Positions 1 through 5,536 of a stretch of 6,177 nucleotides of DNA are shown here, piece by piece. Below the pieces are notes generated by a model. That model was not told the origin of the DNA. It saw nothing but the letters and a program-made list of their open reading frames with translations, and made no database searches. Numbering within the stretch: position 1 is the stretch's first letter; each line of letters starts with the position of its first letter. The position numbers were made by a program, and so were the translations under genes. Source of the stretch: an uncultured archaeon (GTDB taxonomy: Archaea; Nanobdellota; Nanobdellia; Woesearchaeales; CAIVOO01); contig CAIVOO010000047.1 in NCBI GenBank assembly GCA_903907555.1, positions 1 to 6,177 on the forward strand, in the 5' to 3' direction.

Positions 1-1
1 C

Positions 2-91
2 CCTGCGGCAGCAGTTGAGCTTGGCAATTATGCCAAATCGCTCGGAATCGAAACAATGATTCCGAAAATTGGAGAAAAAATTACAATCTGA
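2..91 (+). CDS. C-terminal fragment of an unrecognised protein
   Basis: An open frame enters from the left edge and ends at TGA 89-91, leaving 29 residues. The tail reads PAAVELGNYAKSLGIETM followed by IPKIGEKITI. It is a soluble, mixed alpha/beta-looking end with no cysteines or membrane segment. The stop codon shares bases with the GAGGTGA ribosome site of the next gene, so it is probably the upstream member of the same transcript. The stretch is too short for me to assign a family. The frame is supported by the stop/ribosome-site junction and by the lack of any other plausible reading of these bases. Confidence 0.6.
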   Translation, partial: PAAAVELGNYAKSLGIETMIPKIGEKITI

Positions 92-96
92 GGTGA
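90..96 (+). promoter_or_regulatory. Shine-Dalgarno site overlapping upstream stop
   Basis: GAGGTGA is complementary to the archaeal 16S 3' end (anti-SD UCACCUCC). It lies 4 bases before the ATG at 101, and its first two bases belong to the TGA stop of the upstream frame. It fixes the start of the 101-residue protein and suggests translation by terminating or re-initiating ribosomes. Confidence 0.75.
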
Positions 97-100
97 GAAA

Positions 101-406
101 ATGAGAAAATTCAAGGAGGCTATATCATCATGGTCTCTTGAAGAGCTTAGGGCGCTCGAGGAAGACATAAAGAATGGAGGAAAGGAATCCAGGAAAGCTC
201 TGTGGGAGAAGATACAGGACTCTGAAAACAACGGGAAGTTCTGCGCGATATGCTTCAAGGAACTTGAGTACAATGACAGAAGCTTTACCCTGTTTTTCGG
301 ACCGAGCGATTTCAAGAAAAAAGCTTCATTCTGCGCAATCGACTGCCTGGAGTATTTCATGAACCATCTGAAAGAGCTTGACAACGAGCGCAAGATAAAA
401 AATTGA
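101..406 (+). CDS. small putative zinc-binding protein (CxxC/CxxxC)
   Basis: This is a 101-residue soluble protein that I cannot assign to a named family. Residues 1-43 are charged and helix-prone (SLEELRALEEDIKNG is typical). A compact domain follows with C48-A-I-C51 and, 26 residues later, C78-A-I-D-C82. This four-cysteine arrangement is what one expects for a single structural zinc site. Between the pairs is an aromatic, beta-prone segment (residues 61-71, SFTLFFGPSDF), and after the second pair an amphipathic helix (EYFMNHLKEL). The overall pattern recalls small treble-clef or MYM/YHS-like zinc domains, but that is only resemblance. The ATG at 101 has a strong GAGGTGA site 4 bases upstream. 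The gene lies directly before a basic 58-residue protein and a cation ATPase, with no promoter between. A role in nucleic-acid or protein binding is inference. Confidence 0.8.
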   Translation: MRKFKEAISSWSLEELRALEEDIKNGGKESRKALWEKIQDSENNGKFCAICFKELEYNDRSFTLFFGPSDFKKKASFCAIDCLEYFMNHLKELDNERKIKN

Positions 407-411
407 GGTGA
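405..411 (+). promoter_or_regulatory. Shine-Dalgarno site deciding the 414 start
   Basis: GAGGTGA again overlaps the upstream TGA stop (404-406). The GTG at 408-410, which would give a two-residue longer product, lies inside this site and has no ribosome site of its own. The ATG at 414 is therefore preferred, although the 2-base spacer is unusually short. Confidence 0.65.
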
Positions 412-413
412 AA

Positions 414-590
414 ATGGCCAGAAAGAAAAAGAAAGAAAAGATCGCAGACCCTTCGCAGCAGAACCTTACAAAGTTCCTTAAGTGGAGCACTTACATGAAT
501 TTTGTCAAGGAGCTTGCCCAGCAGAAAATGCAGGAGCAGACAACGCACAAGGAGATGCCTGAAAAAGAGAGGTTAAGGCTGAAAAAGTGA
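414..590 (+). CDS. very basic 58-residue hypothetical miniprotein
   Basis: The product is 58 residues with 13 Lys and 3 Arg against 6 Glu and 1 Asp, so it is strongly cationic. It begins MARKKKKEKIADPSQ, has a central helix-prone aromatic stretch (residues 20-34, KFLKWSTYMNFVKEL), and ends in a Lys/Glu/Arg-rich tail. There are no cysteines, no membrane segment and no motif I recognise. The composition suggests binding to RNA, DNA, ribosomes or acidic membrane surfaces, which is inference from charge alone. The gene lies 7 bases after the zinc protein stop and 5 bases before the ATPase start. It has its own ribosome site at 405-411, which argues that it is translated. It could be an accessory of the ATPase or an unrelated housekeeping miniprotein that shares the transcript. 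Confidence 0.6.
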   Translation: MARKKKKEKIADPSQQNLTKFLKWSTYMNFVKELAQQKMQEQTTHKEMPEKERLRLKK

Positions 591-591
591 T
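587..591 (+). promoter_or_regulatory. weak Shine-Dalgarno-like GTGAT before GTG start
   Basis: GTGAT pairs with part of the archaeal anti-SD (within AGGAGGTGATCC). It overlaps the TGA stop of the miniprotein (588-590) and lies 4 bases before the GTG start at 596. It is a weaker site than those at 90 and 405. Confidence 0.4.
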
Positions 592-595
592 TTAA

Positions 596-3283
596 GTGGC
601 AACACATTATAACATCAGCCCTGAAGAAAGCTTGAGAGATTTAGGTAGCTCCACGAGCGGGCTTTCGCAGGAAGAAGCGCAGAAAAGGCTTCAGCAGTAT
701 GGGAAGAATGAAATAATAAAAGAGAAGGGAATCAATGTCTGGAAATTGTTTTTCAGCCAGTTCGAGAATTTCTTGATAATCCTGCTTATAGTTGCAATTG
801 TGATAGCAGCATTTCTTGGAGAAATTTTGGAAGCGTCTGCTATGGGTGTCATTGTCCTAATAAATGTAATACTTGGTTTTATTCAGGAGTACAGGGCTGA
901 AAAAGCGATTGATGCCCTGAAAAAGATATCAGCACCGACAGCAAGAGTTGTGCGCAATGGAAAAGAAATAAAAATAGCTGCCAGCGAAATCGTGCCAGGC
1001 GATATAATATTGCTTGAAGCAGGAGACATAGTGCCTGCAGATGCAAGAATAATAGAACAGTCCAATTTGAAGATTGATGAAGCCTCGCTGACAGGAGAAT
1101 CTGTTCCTTCAGAAAAATTTGTGGAAGCGATAAAAGGCGCTGCTTCTGTTGCAGATCAGGAGAACATGATTTTTTCTGGAACTGTCGTCTCATACGGGAA
1201 TGGCAAGGCAGTCGTCACAACCACTGGAATGAAGACAGAGCTTGGAAAGATTGCCCATTTAATATCAGTAACTGCTGAAACAAAAACACCTCTTCAGGTA
1301 AAATTCGAAAAGATGGCAAAGCAGATAGGCGCTGCAGTGCTTATTTTGTGCATGATAGTGTTTTTGGCTGGAATTTTCAAGGAGCAGCAGTCATTATCGA
1401 CAATGTTTTTCTTTGCATTAAGCCTTGCAGTGGCAGCAGTGCCAAGCGCCCTGCCTGCAATAGTAACAATAAGCCTTGCTCTGGGTGTCAAGGACCTTGC
1501 AAGACAGAACATGATTATAAAAAAATTGCATGCTGCAGAAAGCCTTGGCTCTGTGACAGTAATCTGTTCTGACAAGACTGGAACTCTCACAAAGAATGAG
1601 ATGACTGTGACTAAAATTTATGCCAATGAAAAAATAATTGACGTGACAGGAACTGGATATGAAACAACAGGAAATTTCGTTTTTAATAAAAAAACAATAA
1701 ATCCGAAAGAGATTTCATTGCTGTTAAGGGCTGGATACCTGTGCAATAATGCAAAGCTTGTACAAAAAGATGGAAAAAACAGCATAATGGGCGATCCGAC
1801 AGAGGGCGCTTTGATTGTTCTCGGGAAAAAATCAGGAATTGATTCTCTTGACAACTTTTCATTTGTCAAAGAGCTTCCGTTTGATTCTGAAAGGAAGATA
1901 ATGTCAGTCGTATACAGAAACAAAGCATCCAGAAAGAATGAAGCTTATGTTAAAGGCGCGCCGGAGATGCTTCTGGACAGATGCACGCACATACTGATTA
2001 ACGGCAAAGTCAGCAGATTAACTCCTTCCGACAAGAAAGATTTGTTAAAGCAGAACGAGGCATTTGCAAGGGATGCGATAAGAGTGCTTGGCGTAGCTTA
2101 CAAAGAAGTTCGCCAAGATGATGATCACAAGATAAAATCCATAGAAAAAGATTTGATATTCCTTGGATTGACTGGAATGATTGATCCGCCGCACGACGAG
2201 GTAAAACAGGCAATTGCAGAGTGCAAGACTGCAGGCATCCGCGTGATGATGATTACAGGGGACCATGCAATAACCGCGAAGGCTGTTGCAAAGCAGATAG
2301 GATTGCTTGAAGAGGGAGATGTAGTGCTTACAGGAGATGACGTCGAAAAAATGTCTGATGCTGATTTGGAGTACCAGATAAGAACTGTGAGGATAATCGC
2401 CCGCGCACTTCCAATACAAAAATCAAGGATTGTTGATGCCCTGAAAAAGAATGGACATATTGTTGCGATGACTGGCGACGGGGTGAATGACGCACCTGCG
2501 CTAAAGAAAGCAGACATAGGGATATCAATGGGCATAACAGGAACAGATGTCGCAAAGCAGGTTTCAAAGGCAACTCTTGTTGATGACAATTTCGCGACAA
2601 TAGTTAATGCCATCAAAGAGGGAAGGAATATTTATGACAAGATACTAAAATCAGCAAGATATCTGCTGTCGTGCAATACAGGCGAGATACTTTCTGTTTT
2701 CATTGCTGTATTGCTGAATTTCCCGCTCATACTGCTGCCTCTGCAGATACTGCTGATGAATCTTCTTACAGACAGCGCCCCTGCTTTAGGGCTTGGAATG
2801 GAGCCTTCTGAAGAAGATGTAATGAGAAGAAAGCCGAGAGACCCGAGAGAAAATCCTCTTGGCGGGCAGACGCTCAGGCTAATAATCATATTCGGGGTAT
2901 TGATGGGGCTTGGAACTGTTTATATTTTCAATCTTTACGAGAAAACAAACTTGCCGCTTGCCCAGACAGCAGCATTCACAACTCTTGTGTTGTTTGAAAT
3001 GTTTGCGGTTGTTGGAAGCAGGTCTTTGTATCCGCTTAAAAAACTGAATCCGTTCACGAACAGGTGGCTGTGGAGGGGAATACTGCTTTCAGTCGCTATA
3101 CAAATAGCAGTAGTTTACTGGGCTCCATTGCAGGCAGTTTTTGGAACAGTTGCATTGGGCTATTCAGAATGGATAAAAATACTGATTGTTTCAAGCCTGG
3201 GATTTGTAATAATGGAATCAAGCAAATTTTTCTTCAATAAGCAGGAGAAAACAGGGGTGAGTCAATGGACATCGGCTCACTGA
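596..3283 (+). CDS. P2-type cation-transporting ATPase (Ca2+-ATPase-like)
   Basis: This is a full-length (895 aa) ATP-driven cation pump of the membrane, closest in motif pattern to SERCA/PMR1-type P2 ATPases. In order: N-terminal cation-ATPase domain with YNISPEESL (5-13) and RLQQYGKNEI (31-40); TM1-TM2 (about 54-97); actuator loop with TGES (166-169); TM3-TM4 (about 242-296); DKTGT with phosphorylated Asp326; nucleotide domain with KGAP (453-456, Lys equivalent to SERCA Lys515); TGD (554-556); MTGDGVNDAP (625-634); then TM5-TM10 to about residue 878. By alignment with SERCA, site-I-type ligands are kept: N694 and E697 (NTGE), T725 and D726 (NLLTD), and E801 in TM8. TM4 instead reads PSALP (283-287), with Ser284 where SERCA has Glu309. 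GTG is chosen as the start because the family N-terminus begins right there and it follows the upstream stop by 5 bases. No promoter is visible, so it is probably co-transcribed with both neighbours. Ca2+ is the default substrate by motif; Na+ or another cation is possible. Confidence 0.95.
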   Translation: MATHYNISPEESLRDLGSSTSGLSQEEAQKRLQQYGKNEIIKEKGINVWKLFFSQFENFLIILLIVAIVIAAFLGEILEASAMGVIVLINVILGFIQEYRAEKAIDALKKISAPTARVVRNGKEIKIAASEIVPGDIILLEAGDIVPADARIIEQSNLKIDEASLTGESVPSEKFVEAIKGAASVADQENMIFSGTVVSYGNGKAVVTTTGMKTELGKIAHLISVTAETKTPLQVKFEKMAKQIGAAVLILCMIVFLAGIFKEQQSLSTMFFFALSLAVAAVPSALPAIVTISLALGVKDLARQNMIIKKLHAAESLGSVTVICSDKTGTLTKNEMTVTKIYANEKIIDVTGTGYETTGNFVFNKKTINPKEISLLLRAGYLCNNAKLVQKDGKNSIMGDPTEGALIVLGKKSGIDSLDNFSFVKELPFDSERKIMSVVYRNKASRKNEAYVKGAPEMLLDRCTHILINGKVSRLTPSDKKDLLKQNEAFARDAIRVLGVAYKEVRQDDDHKIKSIEKDLIFLGLTGMIDPPHDEVKQAIAECKTAGIRVMMITGDHAITAKAVAKQIGLLEEGDVVLTGDDVEKMSDADLEYQIRTVRIIARALPIQKSRIVDALKKNGHIVAMTGDGVNDAPALKKADIGISMGITGTDVAKQVSKATLVDDNFATIVNAIKEGRNIYDKILKSARYLLSCNTGEILSVFIAVLLNFPLILLPLQILLMNLLTDSAPALGLGMEPSEEDVMRRKPRDPRENPLGGQTLRLIIIFGVLMGLGTVYIFNLYEKTNLPLAQTAAFTTLVLFEMFAVVGSRSLYPLKKLNPFTNRWLWRGILLSVAIQIAVVYWAPLQAVFGTVALGYSEWIKILIVSSLGFVIMESSKFFFNKQEKTGVSQWTSAH
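3254..3260 (+). promoter_or_regulatory. Shine-Dalgarno site inside the ATPase gene
   Basis: GGGGTGA, with a GGTGA core at 3256-3260, lies inside the ATPase coding end and 4 bases before the ATG at 3265. It supports the exchanger start that overlaps the last 19 bases of the ATPase gene. Confidence 0.7.
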
Positions 3284-4239
3284 TGACGCAGTATCCAATC
3301 ATTTCAAGCCTTTTTGTGCTGGCTGCAAGCCTTGCTATCCTAATTAAATCAGCAGACCTGGCAGTTGTTGGGATTTCAAAATATGCCCACAAATTTGGGA
3401 TATCAGATTTTGTAATAGGATTTATAGTTCTGGCTATCGGAACCTCTCTTCCAGAATTTGTTTCTTCTGTGATGGGGGGATTAGCACAGCAGGGCGGAAT
3501 AGTTTTCGGAACAATGCTTGGTTCAGGAGTCCTTTCAATAACTGCAGTATTGGGAATACTTGCAATATACAGCGGAAGGATGACTGTTGAGGACAAGATG
3601 CTTGGAAAGTCAAAAAATTATCTTATGCTGCTGCCGATATTGCCGCTTATTTTAGTAATTGATGGAACACTTTCACGAATTGATGGCTTTATTTTAATAG
3701 CAGTTTATTTGGCTTATCTCGCGTGGCTGTGGTATACACAAGGCACGCTTGGACAGCTGAAGAAAGATGTTAAGTTTGAGAAATTCTGGGAGGATGCAGT
3801 GATTTTTGTCGGAGCGCTTGCAGCCTTGCTCCTGAGCGCACGCTGGCTTGTATTCTCATCAATCAACCTGGCGCAATCAATGCATGTCTCGCCGTTTTTC
3901 ATAGCAATGACAGTAATAGCGATAGGCGCATCACTGCCTGACTTGACTGTTGAGCTTAAATCCATAAGGTCTGGACACGCAAGGATAGGATTTGGCAATT
4001 TGCTTGGAGGAATAATAACAACCATGCTGTTAATGCTTGGGATGGTTGCTGTGTTAATGCCTATTCAAATTGCAGTAAGCACTATTTATGTAACAGGAAT
4101 ATTCTTTGTAGTCTCTTATGTGTTTGTTTTGTGGTTTACAAGAGATGGAACGATAACGAGGAAAGAGGGGTTTGTTCTTCTTGGATTATATCTGCTGCTT
4201 ATTGCATTGCAGCTGTTGAAAGAATTTGGACTTATTTAA
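3265..4239 (+). CDS. sodium/calcium exchanger (CaCA) family membrane protein
   Basis: A 324-residue polytopic membrane protein with the two inverted repeats of the Ca2+:cation antiporter superfamily, the usual length for prokaryotic YrbG/NCX_Mj-like members. Repeat alpha-1 spans about 36-100, with GTSLPE (59-64) and GTMLGSGVLS (82-91). Repeat alpha-2 spans about 206-265, with GASLPD (221-226) and GNLLGGIITT (244-253). A hydrophilic loop (about 155-176) joins the halves. Helix spacing matches NCX_Mj exactly (27 residues between the two ligand positions in each repeat). However, the ligands equivalent to NCX_Mj N81, E213, S236 and D240 read S91, D226, G249 and T253, while T50, S51, E54 and S77 equivalents are kept. 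Family members exchange Na+ (or H+) for Ca2+ across the membrane; activity and ions here are uncertain. The ATG at 3265 has a GGTGA site and overlaps the ATPase by 19 bases. The far end meets the opposing flavoprotein gene with a 4-base overlap. Confidence 0.88.
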   Translation: MDIGSLMTQYPIISSLFVLAASLAILIKSADLAVVGISKYAHKFGISDFVIGFIVLAIGTSLPEFVSSVMGGLAQQGGIVFGTMLGSGVLSITAVLGILAIYSGRMTVEDKMLGKSKNYLMLLPILPLILVIDGTLSRIDGFILIAVYLAYLAWLWYTQGTLGQLKKDVKFEKFWEDAVIFVGALAALLLSARWLVFSSINLAQSMHVSPFFIAMTVIAIGASLPDLTVELKSIRSGHARIGFGNLLGGIITTMLLMLGMVAVLMPIQIAVSTIYVTGIFFVVSYVFVLWFTRDGTITRKEGFVLLGLYLLLIALQLLKEFGLI

Positions 4240-5105
4240 TCCGCCCTTCCGTCGTAAACCCACCAGTAGTCGCCTTTTCGCTTGCAGATTTTTGCTGCAG
4301 TCATTAAATTCTTTGCAAGCAATCTTGCCTCATCTTCGTAGCATGCAACCCTGACTTTATTTTTGTCCTTGTATGTTCCTTCGCAGACAGTGTTGATTGC
4401 ATACATGTTGCTGAACGGCGGGAAAAGCATTCCATAATGAGTTAATGTCATGTATAATTGTGATATTGCCATTGAAGCGCCTTCCTCGTGCCCTGTTGTG
4501 ATTATGCCTGCTATTTTTCCTGTAAATCTCTTCAAAAATCCTGAACCGAATTTTTCGCCAGCGGTTTCTTCTATGAACTGAGTATGCTTAACATTTGTTT
4601 CCTTGTCTTTTATATTGTTCTCATCAGCTGGAGCAAGGCTTCCGTCCATGCTGATAAGCCTGTCGATAAATAAAGCCATCAATGATGATATTTTGAAATT
4701 GTTCACAGGAGTTGCGAAAACAATGACGTCTGCCCACATTACAATATCATAAATCTTTTTTGTCATGTCATCAGCTTCCTTTCCTGCGTAGCACGTGCAC
4801 TTGTAATGGCACTGCGTGTTTGTAGTAGAATAGCAGGCCTTGCAAGGCTCGATAGTGTAATCCCTAAGCGCAATCTTTTTTGTTTCTGCGCCTGATTTTT
4901 TTGCCTCATCAAGGCATTTGTCAAGAAGCCATTCTGAATTTGAGCTTTCTGCAGCGTAATCATTAACGCTTCTCATGCTTGCGCTTACTCCCAAAACGCG
5001 TATTTTTTTCTCAAAAAATCTTTTCTTTATGGCTGCAGCTTCCTTTTCTGCCTCTGCCTTTCTCTTTTTGAAAAGCTCTATGAGCTTTTTGTCTGACAGA
5101 TTCAT
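4236..5105 (-). CDS. flavodoxin-fold NAD(P)H:FMN oxidoreductase, Isf-like
   Basis: A 289-residue soluble flavoprotein of the NADPH-dependent FMN reductase / iron-sulfur flavoprotein superfamily. Residues 1-33 are a Lys/Glu/Ala-rich helical extension. The flavodoxin core then starts with beta-1 and the phosphate loop VLGVSASMRS (37-46). A cysteine-rich stretch has C88-x2-C91, C99, C103 and C105, then the family-typical DDM (112-114). The flavin-edge loop is ATPVNNF (131-137), followed by FIDRL (146-150), and a late strand/loop reads TTGHEEGA (203-210). An insert of about 35 residues (155-190) precedes that last strand. Family members bind FMN, and some also a [4Fe-4S] cluster, moving electrons between NAD(P)H or ferredoxin-type carriers and acceptors. 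The Cys spacing here differs from the compact CX2CX2CX4-7C of Isf, so an Fe-S cluster is possible but not shown. Its ATG overlaps the stop of the rubredoxin-like gene (ATGA), with GAAGGA 5 bases upstream, implying coupled synthesis and perhaps direct electron transfer between the two. Confidence 0.87.
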   Translation of the reverse strand: MNLSDKKLIELFKKRKAEAEKEAAAIKKRFFEKKIRVLGVSASMRSVNDYAAESSNSEWLLDKCLDEAKKSGAETKKIALRDYTIEPCKACYSTTNTQCHYKCTCYAGKEADDMTKKIYDIVMWADVIVFATPVNNFKISSLMALFIDRLISMDGSLAPADENNIKDKETNVKHTQFIEETAGEKFGSGFLKRFTGKIAGIITTGHEEGASMAISQLYMTLTHYGMLFPPFSNMYAINTVCEGTYKDKNKVRVACYEDEARLLAKNLMTAAKICKRKGDYWWVYDGRAD

Positions 5106-5248
5106 ATGAATCCTTCGAGAAACTGTTTTTTTGTTATCTCAACTGCTTTGCTGCTCGGTGCGCCGCAAGTCGGACAGGGATTTGCAGGATTTGCTCCATA
5201 ATGCTTGTCTCCGCAGACAGTGCATCTCCAGAATGTTTTTGGTTTCAT
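5102..5248 (-). CDS. rubredoxin-like 48-residue protein
   Basis: A 48-residue gene easily missed by length cutoffs. The product begins MKPKTFWRCTVCGDKHYG and carries C9-x2-C12-G and C25-P-T-C28-G, the two knuckles of a rubredoxin or the rubredoxin-like domain at the C-terminus of rubrerythrins. The 12-residue spacing between the pairs, and CPxCGAP, match the short rubrerythrin-type domain better than classical rubredoxin, whose two cysteine pairs lie further apart. Four Cys would bind one Fe (electron carrier) or Zn. A helical tail (about 35-48) follows. The start has an excellent AGGAGG site (5254-5259) 5 bases upstream. The stop overlaps the ATG of the flavoprotein, so the pair is probably translationally coupled. 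An electron-carrier role with the flavoprotein is inference from context; a structural zinc ribbon is the alternative. Confidence 0.88.
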   Translation of the reverse strand: MKPKTFWRCTVCGDKHYGANPANPCPTCGAPSSKAVEITKKQFLEGFI

Positions 5249-5253
5249 GTTAA

Positions 5254-5259
5254 CCTCCT
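5254..5259 (-). promoter_or_regulatory. strong Shine-Dalgarno AGGAGG for the rubredoxin-like gene
   Basis: On the minus strand AGGAGGTTAAC precedes the ATG, giving a full AGGAGG with a 5-base spacer. It overlaps the TAG stop (5260-5258) of the upstream membrane-protein gene, so the two genes are read in close succession. It is the strongest ribosome site in the window. Confidence 0.8.
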
Positions 5260-5461
5260 AAATGACTATGCCGAAAAAAGTCATCAGAATTGCTAAAGTG
5301 ATGTGAATCAGAGCAAGCACTGCTGTGATTCCGACAAATGTTTTATGGTTGTAAAGCACAGGCTTTCCAGAATCTGCAGAATGACCATAATACATCGTAA
5401 TTGCTAAAGAAATTAACGTCAAAATCCCAAACCATAAAGCCAACGGATAAACTAACAGCAT
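5258..5461 (-). CDS. small two-helix membrane protein with conserved-type His
   Basis: A 67-residue protein I cannot name. TM1 is about residues 4-24 and TM2 about 42-65. They are joined by a short polar loop (YYGHSADSGKPVLYNHK, 24-40). His27 and His39 sit at the helix ends and His53 lies inside TM2 (ALIHITLAI). A helix starting with HK and carrying an internal His recalls heme- or quinone-binding bundles such as cytochrome b561-like proteins. With only two helices it would need to oligomerise or partner another subunit, and no heme motif is proven. The start is supported by GAGGTG (5466-5471) 4 bases upstream and a TATA box at a suitable distance. It is the first gene of the three-gene minus-strand unit that continues to the rubredoxin-like and flavoprotein genes, so a membrane link for that redox pair is a reasonable inference. 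Confidence 0.72.
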   Translation of the reverse strand: MLLVYPLALWFGILTLISLAITMYYGHSADSGKPVLYNHKTFVGITAVLALIHITLAILMTFFGIVI

Positions 5462-5465
5462 ATAA

Positions 5466-5471
5466 CACCTC
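5466..5471 (-). promoter_or_regulatory. Shine-Dalgarno GAGGTG of the membrane-protein gene
   Basis: On the minus strand GAGGTGTTATATG gives a GAGGTG core 4 bases before the ATG at 5461. It fits within the very short leader predicted from the TATA box near 5500. Confidence 0.7.
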
Positions 5472-5495
5472 TTTTATTTTGGGTTGATTATTATT

Positions 5496-5504
5496 GTTAT
5501 AAAT
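5496..5504 (-). promoter_or_regulatory. TATA box of the minus-strand redox operon
   Basis: Minus-strand ATTTATAAC is a good archaeal TATA element centred near 5500. Transcription would begin about 26-27 bases downstream, near 5473, leaving a leader of roughly 12 bases that just contains the GAGGTG ribosome site. The start site is inferred from spacing and not observed. Confidence 0.6.
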
Positions 5505-5509
5505 CTTAC

Positions 5510-5535
5510 GTTTATGCAAACTATAAAACATAAAC
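5510..5535. repeat. 7-bp inverted repeat between divergent TATA boxes
   Basis: GTTTATG at 5510-5516 and CATAAAC at 5529-5535 are exact inverted copies with a 12-base spacer. Allowing one mismatch, each arm extends to 9 bases (ACGTTTATG / CATAAACAT). The repeat lies between the two outward-facing TATA boxes, with its right arm ending 1 base before the plus-strand box. It could be a dimeric regulator's operator or simply two similar upstream (BRE-like) elements. In such AT-rich DNA, chance cannot be excluded. Confidence 0.4.
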
Positions 5536-5536
5536 A

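Noticed and set aside
28..393. Minus-strand open frame of 121 residues opposite the zinc-type protein
   Set aside because: Ser/Phe-rich composition typical of an antisense shadow. The plus-strand frame has a ribosome site and an ordered Cys motif.
408..413. GTG start giving a two-residue longer basic miniprotein
   Set aside because: The GTG is part of the GAGGTGA ribosome site itself. The ATG at 414 is the better start.
2125..2616. Minus-strand open frame of 163 residues inside the ATPase gene
   Set aside because: It lies entirely opposite highly conserved P-type ATPase motifs (TGD, TGDGVND), is low-complexity Ser/Ile/Phe-rich, and has no support for its start.
3280..3290. CTGATGAC resembling a C box of a C/D guide RNA
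   Set aside because: The C-box purine is missing, no matching D box (CTGA) is found at a suitable distance, and it lies in the ATPase/exchanger coding overlap.
4284..4298. GCAG-ATTTTTG-CTGC hairpin with a T run, possible terminator after the exchanger gene
   Set aside because: Only a 4-bp stem, and it lies inside the coding sequence of the opposing flavoprotein (encoding Ala-Ala-Lys-Ile-Cys). Too weak to call.
4683..4690. ATGATGA resembling a C box
   Set aside because: No CTGA D box follows at the usual spacing. The bases are coding on the minus strand in the flavoprotein.
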